Counted from the stretch's first letter, positions 19,066-28,084 are shown. The stretch is 64,000 nt of DNA from Pseudomonas cremoris (GCF_014230465.1 NZ_JAAXCY010000008.1:248001-312000), one strand, 5' to 3'. A program made the numbers and translations. Notes: generated by a model not told the origin, from the sequence alone.

Positions 19066-19824
19066 ATGAATTCCATCCTGGCCCTGCGCCCCGACGACAA
19101 ACAATCCACGCCGCTGTACCTGCAACTGGCGCGCAAACTGGAAGCGGCGATCCATGCCGGCCAGTGGACGTCCGAACAGGCGCTGCCGTCGGAACGTGTG
19201 CTCAGCGAGCAACTGGGCATCTCACGGGTGACCGCCCGCAAAGCGCTGGAAGTGTTGTTTGCCCAAGGCCTGATCCGCCGTAACCAGGGCTCCGGCACCT
19301 TTATTACGCCGCGCCTGGAACAGCCGCTGTCACGCCTGTCGGGCTTCAGCGAAATGTTGCGGCTCAAGGGCTTTGTGCCCAGCTCCCAGTGGCTGGAACG
19401 CGACATCACCCCGCCGACCCACGAAGAACTGATCCGCCTGGGCCTGTCGCCCACCGACAAAGTCGCGCGCCTCAAGCGTTTGCGTAAGGCCGATGACACG
19501 GTGATGGCAATCGAAATGACCGCCATGCCCGCGTCCGTACTGCCCCATCCGCAAGCCATCGGCAATTCGCTGTACGAATACCTGGAAGGCATCGGCAAAC
19601 CCATCGTGCGTGCCCTGCAACATATCCAGGCGATCAACGCCTCGGACGAGTTCGCCAAGCTGGTGGGCATCGCCCCCGGCACCGCCATGTTGCTGATGAC
19701 CCGGGTTGGCTACACCGCCGACAACACACCGATTGAAATCACCGACACCTACTGCCGCAACGACTACTACGACTTCGTCGCAGAGCTGCGCCGCTACGAC
19801 TTTGCCGCTGAATTGCGGCCTTAG
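19066..19824 (+). CDS. nagR: GntR/HutC-family regulator of GlcNAc use
   Basis: A 252-residue repressor: N-terminal winged helix (about 10-80; LPSERVLSEQLGISRVTARK is the recognition helix region) and a C-terminal UTRA effector-binding domain (about 95-245) that in relatives binds GlcNAc-6-phosphate or glucosamine-6-phosphate. It is the first gene of the nag operon, 10 bases before nagA, and the operator-like repeats directly upstream suggest it represses itself and the operon. The symbol follows usage for the Pseudomonas nag cluster; some authors call similar proteins NagQ. Confidence 0.85.
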   Translation: MNSILALRPDDKQSTPLYLQLARKLEAAIHAGQWTSEQALPSERVLSEQLGISRVTARKALEVLFAQGLIRRNQGSGTFITPRLEQPLSRLSGFSEMLRLKGFVPSSQWLERDITPPTHEELIRLGLSPTDKVARLKRLRKADDTVMAIEMTAMPASVLPHPQAIGNSLYEYLEGIGKPIVRALQHIQAINASDEFAKLVGIAPGTAMLLMTRVGYTADNTPIEITDTYCRNDYYDFVAELRRYDFAAELRP

Positions 19825-19834
19825 AGAACTGCCC

Positions 19835-20941
19835 ATGTCCGAAGACAATATCCTCACGCCCCACGGCTGGATTCGCGGCCGCCTGGTGCACGAACACGGC
19901 AAGGTGATCGCCATCGAAGGCGCTCCGTGCGACCCGGCCGACAATGACCTGCCTTACCTGCTGCCGGGCTTTATCGACCTGCACGTACACGGTGGTGGCG
20001 GCGCAGACATCATGGAGGGCGCCAGCGCGTTCGGGACCATCACCCGCACCCACGTGCGCTTTGGTACGACCTCCTTGCTGGCCACCACCATGACCGCGCC
20101 CGTGGAGGAAATTTCCAGCGTGCTCGGCCAACTCGGCACCTTCTGCGAAACACGTCCAACCGGCAGCGCCCGGGTACTCGGCGTGCACCTGGAAGGCCCC
20201 TACATCAACCCAGGCAAACTCGGCGCCCAGCCCAACTTCGCCCACACCGCGTTGATGGCAGAAGTGGAAAGTTACCTGCGCCTGGCGCCGATCCGTGTGA
20301 TCACCATCGCCCCGGAAATCGCCGGCCATGACGCCCTGATCCGCGCCCTCAGCGAACGCGGCGTGCGCATGCAGATCGGCCACACCCTGGGCAGCTACGA
20401 AGAAGGCGTCGCCGCCCTCGCCGCCGGAGCCACCAGTTTTACCCATTTGTACAACGCCATGAGCCCGCTGCATCACCGTGAGCCCGGCATCGTCGGCGCC
20501 GCGCTGGCCCACGCCCAGTACGCCGAATTGATCCCCGACTTGCTGCACGTACACCCAGGTGCCATGCGTGTGGCGCTGCGCTCGATCCCGTGCCTGTATT
20601 GCGTCACCGATTCCACCGCCGCCGCCGGCATGCCCGATGGCGAGTACAAGCTGGGCAGCCACACCGTGACCAAATGCCTGGGCGGCGTGCGCCTGGCCGA
20701 CGGCACGTTGGCTGGCAGCACGCTGACCATGGACCAGGCGCTACGCAACCTGGTGAAGATCGGCTTGCCCATCAGCGAAGCCTCACAACGCCTGTCGCAA
20801 TTTCCGGCGGACTACCTGGGTCTGGAAGAACGCGGCCGCCTGCAACCCGGCAGCTTTGCCGACTGCGTGCGCCTGGACCGCTCCCTGACACTCACCGACG
20901 TAATGGTCGAAGGAGAAACCATTGACTTCAAAAATGCTTGA
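19835..20941 (+). CDS. nagA: N-acetylglucosamine-6-phosphate deacetylase
   Basis: A 368-residue amidohydrolase-fold enzyme that removes acetate from GlcNAc-6-phosphate. The metal-site motif GFIDLHVHGGGGADIMEG, the LEGPYINPGKLGAQP loop, IGHTLG and THLYNAMSPLHHREPG are present, and the C-terminal catalytic aspartate lies in YCVTDSTAAAGMPDG. Start ATG 19835 follows the regulator closely. Its end overlaps the next gene by 20 bases, indicating translational coupling within the nag operon. Confidence 0.96.
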   Translation: MSEDNILTPHGWIRGRLVHEHGKVIAIEGAPCDPADNDLPYLLPGFIDLHVHGGGGADIMEGASAFGTITRTHVRFGTTSLLATTMTAPVEEISSVLGQLGTFCETRPTGSARVLGVHLEGPYINPGKLGAQPNFAHTALMAEVESYLRLAPIRVITIAPEIAGHDALIRALSERGVRMQIGHTLGSYEEGVAALAAGATSFTHLYNAMSPLHHREPGIVGAALAHAQYAELIPDLLHVHPGAMRVALRSIPCLYCVTDSTAAAGMPDGEYKLGSHTVTKCLGGVRLADGTLAGSTLTMDQALRNLVKIGLPISEASQRLSQFPADYLGLEERGRLQPGSFADCVRLDRSLTLTDVMVEGETIDFKNA

Positions 20942-21944
20942 AGAGGCCCTGGCCTCCTGCGACGCCGTCGCCGCCCAACTGCAGCGCCTGGAACCGGCGC
21001 TGGAAGAGATCGCCGGACGCCTGCGCCGCCAGCCACCGCAAGTGGCCATGACCATCGCCCGTGGCAGCTCGGACCATGCCGCCAGTTACTTCGCGTATGT
21101 GGCGATGCAGCACGTGGGCATCCCGGTGGCGTCATTGCCGATGTCGGTGGTGACCTTGTTGCAAGCGCCGTTGAAGGTTAGCGGCCAGGTGGCATTCGGG
21201 TTTTCCCAGTCGGGCCAGAGCCCGGACCTGGTCAACAGCCTGCGCCTGCTGCGCAAACGCGGCGCCCTGAGCATCTCGCTGGTCAACGCCGAAGAGTCGC
21301 CACTGGAAGCCGCCTGCGAATTCCATGTGCCGCTGTGCGCCGGGCCGGAACACAGCGTGGCCGCGACCAAAAGCTTTATCGCCACCCTCAGCGCCAGCGC
21401 GTTGTTGATCGGTCACTGGAACCAGGAAACCGACTTGCTGCAAGCCTGCCGTGCCCTGCCTGACGACCTGCGGGCTGCGGCCCAGCAAGATTGGAGCATG
21501 GCGATCGAAGCCCTTCGCGGCTGCCAGCAATTGATGGTGATCGGCCGTGGCGCAGGTTTTGCCATCGCCCAGGAAGCCGCGCTCAAACTCAAGGAAACCT
21601 CGGCGATCCAGGCCGAAGCCTTCAGCAGCGCCGAAGTGCGCCACGGGCCGATGGCGCTGATTGGCGACAACTACCCGCTGCTGGTCTTCGCCCCCCGCGG
21701 TGCCGAACAAGCCGGCCTGCTCAGCCTGGCCGCAGATATGCGCCAACGCGGTGCCCGTGTGTTGCTGGCCGCGCCAGACGATATCGCCGAGCGCGACCTG
21801 ACCCTGAGCCGCGCCGAACACCCGACCCTGGACCCGATCCTGGCGATCCAAAGTTTTTACGTCATGGCTGCAGGCCTGGCCGTTGCCCGGGGCATGGACC
21901 CGGACCAGCCGCGCCACCTGAGCAAAGTCACCCGCACTCACTGA
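20922..21944 (+). CDS. SIS-domain glucosamine-6-phosphate deaminase (NagB-II type)
   Basis: A 340-residue protein with two SIS domains (MTIARGSSDHAASYFAYVAM; LMVIGRGAGFAIAQEAALKL; and SAEVRHGPMALIGDNYPLLV), the GlmS-isomerase-like fold that replaces classical NagB in many proteobacteria and converts glucosamine-6-phosphate to fructose-6-phosphate and ammonia. The TTG at 20922 is chosen because AAGGAG lies six bases upstream; an ATG four codons later (20934) is the alternative. Position between nagA and the PTS genes supports the role. Confidence 0.88.
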   Translation: MTSKMLEEALASCDAVAAQLQRLEPALEEIAGRLRRQPPQVAMTIARGSSDHAASYFAYVAMQHVGIPVASLPMSVVTLLQAPLKVSGQVAFGFSQSGQSPDLVNSLRLLRKRGALSISLVNAEESPLEAACEFHVPLCAGPEHSVAATKSFIATLSASALLIGHWNQETDLLQACRALPDDLRAAAQQDWSMAIEALRGCQQLMVIGRGAGFAIAQEAALKLKETSAIQAEAFSSAEVRHGPMALIGDNYPLLVFAPRGAEQAGLLSLAADMRQRGARVLLAAPDDIAERDLTLSRAEHPTLDPILAIQSFYVMAAGLAVARGMDPDQPRHLSKVTRTH

Positions 21945-21965
21945 GTCGGTTGCCGCGTTTTCCTG

Positions 21966-24491
21966 ATGAGTACCGTGCCCATGTCCAACAACAATAATGA
22001 ATTGACCCTAAGCGCCCCCCTAAGTGGACCGGTGCTGGTCCTGAGCAACGTTCCCGATGAGGTGTTCGCCAGCGGCACCCTCGGCGAGGGCATTGCCATC
22101 GACCCGCTGAACGACTGCCTGCATGCGCCGTGTGACGGGGTGATTATCCACGTTGCTCGCACCGGGCATGCGTTGACGATTCGTGCCGATAACGGGGCCG
22201 AAGTACTTATGCACGTGGGCATCGACACCGTGGAGTTGAATGGCGAAGGGTTTGCCTTACTGGTGAAGGAAGGTGCGCGGGTCAGCGAAGGGCAAGCGCT
22301 GGTGCAATTTGACCTGGATCGGATTGCGCGCCAGTGCAAGAGCCTGGTCAGCTTGATCATTCTTACCAACGGCGAGCGTTTTGAGCTGCGACCGATTGCG
22401 GGCAAGTCGATCAACGTCGGTGAACCCTTGCTGCAGGTGCTGGCCCGTTCGACCGCGTCGGCTCAGTCTTCTGTGGATAACTCGGTCGCCGAAGCCAGTG
22501 CCAGCGTGCGCATCACCCATCGCGGCGGTTTGCATGCACGTCCGGCCGCACTGATCCGCAAGACGGCGCAGGATTTCAGCAGCCAGGCGCAGTTGCACTA
22601 TGGCGATAAATCCGCCTCGTGCGACAGCCTGATGGGTCTGATGGGGTTGGGTATTGGCGAGGGCGACGAGGTACGTGTGACGTGCCGCGGCAAGGATTGC
22701 GAAGCCGCATTGCAGGCGTTGATCAACGCCTTGTCAGTCGCCACTAAACAAGAGCACCACACACCCATCCTCACTACTCCCCGCCACACGAGTCACGAAG
22801 CCGATGTACTGCAAGGCGTATGCGCAGCGCCTGGCCTGGTCTGTGGGCCGCTGTTTCGGCTGAGCGGCATCGAGTTGCCGCAAGACACCGGCAAGCATGC
22901 ACCCGACGAACAACTGCAAAGGCTGGACGTGGCACTGGAGCAGGTGCGCAGTGAAATTCGCAGCACCCTTACCCACGCCCGTCAGCGCAAGAACGTCGAA
23001 GAAGAAGACATCTTCACCGCCCACCTTGCCCTGCTGGAGGACCCGACGCTGCTCGACGCGGCTGCCCGTGCAATTGAACAAGGCAACGCCGCCACACATG
23101 CCTGGCGCGATGCGATCCAGGCCCAATGCGCCGTGCTGCTGGCCCTCGGCAAGCCGCTGTTTGCGGAGCGCGCCAACGACCTGCGCGACCTGCAACAACG
23201 CGTGCTGCGTGCGCTACTGGGTGAGGCCTGGCACTTTGAATTGCCGGCGGGTGCGATTGTCAGCGCCCATGAGCTGACCCCGTCGGACCTACTGCAATTG
23301 AGCGCGCAACACGCCGTTGGCATCTGCATGGCCGAAGGCGGCGCGACGTCTCACGTGGCAATCCTCGCCCGCGGCAAGGGCTTGCCGTGTGTGGTGGCGC
23401 TGGGCGCCGAAGTACTCGACGTGCCGCAAGGCCAGCGCGTGGTATTGGATGCCGCCAACGGTCGCCTGGAACTGGCCCCCAGCGAAGCGCGCCACGCCGA
23501 GGTGCACCAGATTCGCGATGCGCAAACACTGCGCCGCCAACAGCAACAGGTGCAGGCCCAATTACCCGCCAGCACCCGCGACGGCCTCACCATTGAGGTG
23601 GCTGCCAACGTTGCCTCCAGCGCCGAAGCCCAGGTGGCGTTTGAAAACGGCGCCGATGGCGTCGGCCTGCTGCGCACCGAGTTCCTGTTTGTCGACCGTC
23701 ATACCGCGCCAGACGAACAGGAACAACGCCAGGCCTATCAAGCCGTGCTGGATGCCATGGGCGACAAGTCGGTGATCATCCGCACCATCGATGTAGGCGG
23801 CGACAAGCAGCTCGACTACCTGCCACTGCCCGTCGAGGCCAACCCGGTGCTGGGCTTGCGCGGCATTCGCATGGCTCAGGTACGGCCTGAGTTGCTCGAC
23901 CAACAACTGCGTGCCCTGCTGCAAGTCAGCCCGCTGGGGCGCTGCCGCATCCTGCTGCCGATGGTCACTGAGGTGGATGAATTGCTGCAAATCCGCCAGC
24001 GCCTGGATCAATTGTGCGCGGAGCTGGAACTGACCCAACGCCCCGAACTGGGCGTGATGATCGAAGTCCCCGCGGCTGCGCTACTTGCCGAGCAATTGGC
24101 CAAGCATGCCGACTTCCTGTCCATCGGCACCAACGACCTGTCCCAGTACACCTTGGCCATGGACCGCGACCACGCCGGCCTCGCGGCTCGGGTCGATGCC
24201 ATGCACCCCGCACTGCTGCGGCTGATTGCACTGACCTGCGCCGGCGCAGCCAAGCATGGCCGATGGGTCGGTGTCTGCGGCGCGCTCGCCTCCGATCCGC
24301 TGGCTACGCCGGTGCTGGTGGGCCTGGGCGTCAGCGAGCTGTCGGTCAGCCCGCCGCAAATTGGAGAAATCAAGCACCGCGTCCGTCACCTGGATGCGGC
24401 GCACTGCCGGCAACTGAGCCAAGGCCTGCTCGATCTGAGCAGTGCCAAGGCCGTTCGCCAAGCCTGTCAACACCACTGGCCGCTGAGCTGA
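21966..24491 (+). CDS. nagF: Fused PTS protein EIIA(Glc-type)-HPr-EI for GlcNAc
   Basis: An 841-residue cytoplasmic phosphotransfer protein with all three general steps in one chain: EIIA-Glc-type domain (about 15-160; His83 in VLMHVGIDTVEL), HPr (about 180-260; His190 in HRGGLHARPAA) and enzyme I (about 280-840; active His near 463 in GGATSHVAILARGKGLP; PEP-binding site MIEVPAAALLAEQLAKHADF). It passes phosphate from PEP to NagE downstream. The domain order EIIA-HPr-EI is the arrangement known for GlcNAc uptake in Pseudomonas. A diverged paralogue lies at 34719-37235. Confidence 0.93.
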   Translation: MSTVPMSNNNNELTLSAPLSGPVLVLSNVPDEVFASGTLGEGIAIDPLNDCLHAPCDGVIIHVARTGHALTIRADNGAEVLMHVGIDTVELNGEGFALLVKEGARVSEGQALVQFDLDRIARQCKSLVSLIILTNGERFELRPIAGKSINVGEPLLQVLARSTASAQSSVDNSVAEASASVRITHRGGLHARPAALIRKTAQDFSSQAQLHYGDKSASCDSLMGLMGLGIGEGDEVRVTCRGKDCEAALQALINALSVATKQEHHTPILTTPRHTSHEADVLQGVCAAPGLVCGPLFRLSGIELPQDTGKHAPDEQLQRLDVALEQVRSEIRSTLTHARQRKNVEEEDIFTAHLALLEDPTLLDAAARAIEQGNAATHAWRDAIQAQCAVLLALGKPLFAERANDLRDLQQRVLRALLGEAWHFELPAGAIVSAHELTPSDLLQLSAQHAVGICMAEGGATSHVAILARGKGLPCVVALGAEVLDVPQGQRVVLDAANGRLELAPSEARHAEVHQIRDAQTLRRQQQQVQAQLPASTRDGLTIEVAANVASSAEAQVAFENGADGVGLLRTEFLFVDRHTAPDEQEQRQAYQAVLDAMGDKSVIIRTIDVGGDKQLDYLPLPVEANPVLGLRGIRMAQVRPELLDQQLRALLQVSPLGRCRILLPMVTEVDELLQIRQRLDQLCAELELTQRPELGVMIEVPAAALLAEQLAKHADFLSIGTNDLSQYTLAMDRDHAGLAARVDAMHPALLRLIALTCAGAAKHGRWVGVCGALASDPLATPVLVGLGVSELSVSPPQIGEIKHRVRHLDAAHCRQLSQGLLDLSSAKAVRQACQHHWPLS

Positions 24492-24518
24492 CAACAACAA
24501 GAAAAAAGGAGACTCGCC

Positions 24519-26225
24519 ATGTACCAACACTTTATCGAAGGCCTGCAACGCCTCGGGCGTGCGCTGATGCTGCCGATTGCGATCCTGCCCATCGCCGGCC
24601 TGTTGCTGCGCCTGGGCGACACCGATCTTTTGAACATTGCGGTGATGCACGATGCTGGGCAGGCGATCTTCGCCAACCTGGCGCTGATCTTCGCCATCGG
24701 CATCGCCGTGGGGTTTGCCCGCGACAACAACGGCACGGCAGGGCTGGCCGGTGCGATCGGTTACCTGGTGATGATCTCTACCCTCAAGGTGATGGACACG
24801 ACTATCAACATGGGCATGCTCGCCGGTATCGCCAGCGGCCTGATGGCGGGCGGGCTGTATAACCGCTTCAAGGACATCAAGCTGCCGGAGTACTTGGCGT
24901 TTTTTGGTGGGCGACGGTTTGTGCCGATTGTCACCGGGTTCAGCGCGGTCGGGCTGGGGGTGATTTTTGGTTTGATCTGGCCGCCGATCCAGCACGGCAT
25001 CAACAGCTTTGGTGTGTTGCTGATGGAAAGCGGCAGCCTGGGTGCATTTGTGTTTGGTGTGTTCAACCGCCTGCTGATTGTTACCGGGCTGCACCATATC
25101 CTCAACAACATGGCGTGGTTTGTGTTCGGTAGCTTTACCGATCCTGTTACCGGCGCCGTAGTGACCGGCGACCTGACCCGCTACTTTGCCGGCGACCCCA
25201 AAGGCGGCCAGTTCATGACCGGTATGTTCCCGGTGATGCTGTTCGGCCTGCCTGCCGCGTGTTTAGCGATGTACCGCAATGCACTGCCGGAACGACGCAA
25301 GGTGATGGGCGGGATTTTCCTCTCCATGGCGCTGACCTCGTTTTTGACCGGGGTGACTGAGCCGATTGAGTTCGCCTTCATGTTTCTCGCGCCGTTCCTG
25401 TACCTGATCCATGCGGTGCTGACGGGCCTGTCGATGGCTGTCACCAATATGCTGAACATCCACCTCGGGTTTACCTTCTCCGGCGGGTTTATCGACATGG
25501 TGTTGGGTTGGGGCAAGTCTACCAATGGCTGGCTGGTGTTCCCGGTTGGGTTGGCGTATGCGGTGGTCTATTACAGCGTGTTCAACTACTGCATTCGCCG
25601 GTTCAACTTGAAGACGCCAGGGCGTGAAGATATTCAGGTGGTGCAGGCTGAGGTGATGACCGATAACCAACGCGCCAGTGCGTATATCCGGGCGCTGGGT
25701 GGGGCTTCGAACCTATTGAGTGTCGGTGCCTGTACTACTCGCCTGCGGTTGGACATGGTTGATCGCAACAAGGCAGTGGATGCAGATTTGAAAGCGCTGG
25801 GCGCAATGGCCGTCGTACGGCCGGGTAATGGCGGGAGTTTGCAGGTGGTGGTCGGGCCGATGGCCGATAGCATTGCCGATGAAATTCGACTGGCGATGCC
25901 TTCGTTTGTTGCCAGCGCGCCGGTCGCCGTTACGCCTGTGGATAAGCCGGTTGCGGTGAATGTGCAGGAAGCCGAGAAATGGCTGAACGCCCTGGGTGGC
26001 CGGGCCAATGTGCGGCAGTTGGAAGCGGTGGCGATCACCCGGTTGCGGGTGGAATTGGGGGATGACTCGGTGTTGTCCGAAGCTCAGCTTGTAGCACTTG
26101 GATGTCAGGGTGTCACCCAGCTCGACAGCGGGGTTTGGCATCTGTTGATTGGTGACAAGGCTTCTGGGTTGGGTGAGGCGTTGGAGCAGTTGGTCAGTGG
26201 TCGGCAGGTTGGGGCTGGGGCTTAA
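24519..26225 (+). CDS. nagE: PTS GlcNAc permease EIIC-EIIB with a second, Cys-less EIIB domain
   Basis: A 568-residue inner-membrane transporter. The EIIC part (about 1-365, ten hydrophobic helices; MLPIAILPIAGLLLRLGD, PIEFAFMFLAPFLYLIHAVL) is followed by an EIIB domain with the phospho-cysteine near residue 405 (SVGACTTRLRLDM). A second EIIB-like domain follows (about 480-560) where the same position reads AVAITRLRVEL, with no cysteine. AAGGAG precedes the ATG. It is the last gene of the operon and is followed by a REPIN. The second EIIB cannot carry phosphate on cysteine and may be structural. Confidence 0.93.
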   Translation: MYQHFIEGLQRLGRALMLPIAILPIAGLLLRLGDTDLLNIAVMHDAGQAIFANLALIFAIGIAVGFARDNNGTAGLAGAIGYLVMISTLKVMDTTINMGMLAGIASGLMAGGLYNRFKDIKLPEYLAFFGGRRFVPIVTGFSAVGLGVIFGLIWPPIQHGINSFGVLLMESGSLGAFVFGVFNRLLIVTGLHHILNNMAWFVFGSFTDPVTGAVVTGDLTRYFAGDPKGGQFMTGMFPVMLFGLPAACLAMYRNALPERRKVMGGIFLSMALTSFLTGVTEPIEFAFMFLAPFLYLIHAVLTGLSMAVTNMLNIHLGFTFSGGFIDMVLGWGKSTNGWLVFPVGLAYAVVYYSVFNYCIRRFNLKTPGREDIQVVQAEVMTDNQRASAYIRALGGASNLLSVGACTTRLRLDMVDRNKAVDADLKALGAMAVVRPGNGGSLQVVVGPMADSIADEIRLAMPSFVASAPVAVTPVDKPVAVNVQEAEKWLNALGGRANVRQLEAVAITRLRVELGDDSVLSEAQLVALGCQGVTQLDSGVWHLLIGDKASGLGEALEQLVSGRQVGAGA

Positions 26226-26249
26226 ATCCTGAGTGCCTGGACTGTCCCT

Positions 26250-26322
26250 TTCGCGAGCAAGCCCGCTCCCACATTTTGAACTGTGAATACATTCAAAATG
26301 TGGGAGCGGGCTTGCTCGCGAA
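26250..26322. repeat. REP inverted pair (REPIN)
   Basis: Copies at 26250-26272 and 26300-26322 with an unusually short centre, directly after nagE. Confidence 0.92.
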
Positions 26323-26327
26323 TGGCT

Positions 26328-26593
26328 TTAATTGGCGCCGGAAGTGTCGAGACCAGGCACCTCATTCAAATCCAACACCCGATCCACCATCAACTGGATG
26401 CCTTCAAGCATCCGGTGAATGCCCACTGAGCGCCGTCGATTTCAAACGCCAGATGCCCCATCAGCGCCTGCACTGAGGCAATATCCTGGGCGGCGTTGGC
26501 GAGCAAGGTCTCGCCGTCGAGACTGGGGCGGACGGTGAAGATTTGGTCGGTGGGTAGAGAGTTGGAGGGGGGATTTGGACTGTCTTTGATCAT
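26328..26593 (-). pseudogene. DUF6124 family protein, frameshifted
   Basis: From ATG 26593 (AGAGGT six bases upstream) the frame reads MIKDSPNPPSNSLPTDQIFT and continues as a normal Pseudomonas DUF6124 protein to LAFEIDGAQ. There the frame switches: in the annotated frame a nonsense tail follows, while the next frame continues with the family C-terminus VGIHRMLEGIQLMVDRVLDL down to TAA at 26328-26330. A loss of 1 or 7 bases near 26427 explains it; the local sequence GCGCTCAG suggests deletion of one copy of a 7-base tandem repeat. Function of the family is unknown. The remnant is preceded by a structured leader. Confidence 0.75.
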
Positions 26594-26762
26594 GGTGAAC
26601 CTCTGGTGTGAAGTAAGAACTACCAGCATCACTTGCAGATGATGGGTGGCAGCTATGTGCGGGCCTGCAAGACCGAGAGTCACCAGCAAGTCTCGGTAGA
26701 CCCGAAGGTCTCCCGCACACAGCCGCCATAAATGGCGACCATGAAAAAGCGCCGCAATTATA
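26594..26762 (-). promoter_or_regulatory. Promoter and highly structured 5' leader of the DUF6124 gene
   Basis: TATAAT on the minus strand (26757-26762) would start a leader of about 155 bases. Its core is a three-way junction: a 16-bp outer stem (26712-26727 with 26648-26663, two G-U pairs), a hairpin AGACC-UUCG-GGUCU (26698-26711) and a hairpin ACCGAGA/UCUCGGU (26672-26697). Such a compact fold with a UUCG tetraloop is unlikely by chance and suggests a structured RNA. I do not recognise it as a named Rfam family. Confidence 0.6.
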
Positions 26763-26805
26763 AAGGCGCTTGTGACTAACTGGTGAGGTTTCGGCGGGCT
26801 TGCAG

Positions 26806-26895
26806 TCCCGATCACTGAATTGGCAGCGACTGGCCAAGGTTAGTGAGACGAGTTCCGAGGGACAACCTGAAAGACATGTCGGAAATCTCCGAGAG
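26806..26895. repeat. Diverged direct repeat, left copy
   Basis: Begins TCCCGATCACTGAA and contains TTCCGAGGGACAACCTGAAA; about three quarters of its positions match 28085-28172. It lies between the nucleotidyltransferase module and the DUF6124 leader, upstream of the latter. Confidence 0.7.
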
Positions 26896-26913
26896 TTGAA
26901 GATTTTGCAGACA

Positions 26914-26943
26914 AGAAAAACCCGGCCGAGGCCGGGCTCTTTA
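26914..26943 (-). terminator. Intrinsic terminator of the nucleotidyltransferase module
   Basis: Minus strand AGCCCGGCC-TCG-GGCCGGGTTTTTC: a GC stem followed by a T run, right after the stop of the 150-residue gene. Confidence 0.85.
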
Positions 26944-26957
26944 ATCGCTACCTACAG

Positions 26958-27410
26958 CTAGGCGGATGTCCCACGCTGTTGTGCCTCGTAATGGCGGGTC
27001 TGAAATGGCATTAACGCCTGTACCTTCAAACCCAGCCCCTCACTCAGCCCCCAAGACGCAGCCAACTCATCACGTCGATTGCGCAGCGCAACAGTGCCCA
27101 GTGATTTCACAACTTGCTTGGAAGCAGAAGCCGAAAACAGCTCAAGCGCTTTCTGTGCCTCTAGAACCCGACTATCCGTTACACACGAAAACCGCGTGAA
27201 GCGTTCAAGTAGATAACCCGCGCGACGCACCTCCAACTCACTGGCGTGGCCATCCAGAAATTCCTTCACTTCACCCACTAGGTTCACATCCGAGTACCAC
27301 ACTGCTTTCGCGGCACTCACAAGCGCATCGTCATCAGCCTGATTCAGCGGATTTTTAACCAACGCATTCAGGGCGGACGAGAGGACCGGACCGTTAAAAG
27401 GCTTCGCCAT
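26958..27410 (-). CDS. Uncharacterised partner of the nucleotidyltransferase-like gene
   Basis: A 150-residue soluble, mostly helical protein (MAKPFNGPVLSSALNALVKN). I recognise no family; there is no HEPN motif, signal peptide or membrane segment. Its ATG lies inside the end of the upstream gene (17-base overlap) with GGAG seven bases before it, so the two are translationally coupled. A two-gene operon with a nucleotidyltransferase-like first gene, a private terminator and flanking repeats resembles a toxin-antitoxin or defence module, but that role is inference from layout alone. Confidence 0.6.
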   Translation of the reverse strand: MAKPFNGPVLSSALNALVKNPLNQADDDALVSAAKAVWYSDVNLVGEVKEFLDGHASELEVRRAGYLLERFTRFSCVTDSRVLEAQKALELFSASASKQVVKSLGTVALRNRRDELAASWGLSEGLGLKVQALMPFQTRHYEAQQRGTSA

Positions 27411-28035
27411 CTGTAGTCTCCAGATAATCGTGCAGGATATTGGTCAGGATGGATTTGGGCGGTTCCTTGTTGCCAACATACATATCAATCGCCTGCATTG
27501 CCAGCCGACGGAGCTCAGTGGTCACAATGAAACCCGCCCTGAGCAACGCCATGATATCGCTCACATCCTGATCCGTGGCTCTACCCAGCTTTGAAATAGC
27601 GATATCGATAGGTGCAGCTATGTGCAGGTGCAGTGCGGACTCAACAGGAAATTCTTCCAATGGGATGCTTCGCTCCCAATAGTCCTCGTGAAGTGGACCA
27701 AAGCCGGTGTTGTACTGAAGATCATAGTTCAGCTCCATGACGCGACCGGTTCGCTCATCGAAAAATTGTTCAGGAAACTCCGCCAACAGGGTTTGAAGAC
27801 GCAGCTTGTTTTGCAAACCCGAGGAGTAAATTTCCGCATCTACGTCGGTGGAAATACGATGGTGCGTATATAGGTGAACAGCGCAGCCGCCGAAGACAAT
27901 CACCTTTACAGCTCCCGGCTCGGCCCCCTCAAGCGTTAATTCTTCTTCGATGGACTTAAACATCGAAACCAACGCTTGCCCTAGTGAAGTACTTGTATTG
28001 AGGCGCGGAACGACGGTATCTAATAACTCCATCAT
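27394..28035 (-). CDS. Nucleotidyltransferase-like protein (DUF6036/AbiEii-like fold)
   Basis: A 213-residue protein whose VIVFGGCAVHLYTHHRISTD followed by VDAEI fits the minimal nucleotidyltransferase signature GG-x-A-V-(x)n-R-x-T-x-D-x-D, and whose later segment PIDIAISKLGRATDQDVSDI resembles the D-x-x-x-K-L...D pattern of DUF6036/AbiEii-related proteins. Members of this broad group include type IV toxins that modify tRNA or other targets. The start MMEL has no clear ribosome site. The upstream region is a copy of the repeat that also precedes the DUF6124 leader. Activity and target are unknown. Confidence 0.6.
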   Translation of the reverse strand: MMELLDTVVPRLNTSTSLGQALVSMFKSIEEELTLEGAEPGAVKVIVFGGCAVHLYTHHRISTDVDAEIYSSGLQNKLRLQTLLAEFPEQFFDERTGRVMELNYDLQYNTGFGPLHEDYWERSIPLEEFPVESALHLHIAAPIDIAISKLGRATDQDVSDIMALLRAGFIVTTELRRLAMQAIDMYVGNKEPPKSILTNILHDYLETTDGEAF

Positions 28036-28084
28036 TGAATATCAAACCCGAATGCAATATTGCTGGACGGGCCTTGAATTCAAA

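Noticed and set aside
26594..26815. Upstream extension of the DUF6124 frame as a longer protein
   Set aside because: The extension runs through the structured leader and the promoter; the family starts at ATG 26593 with a good ribosome site.
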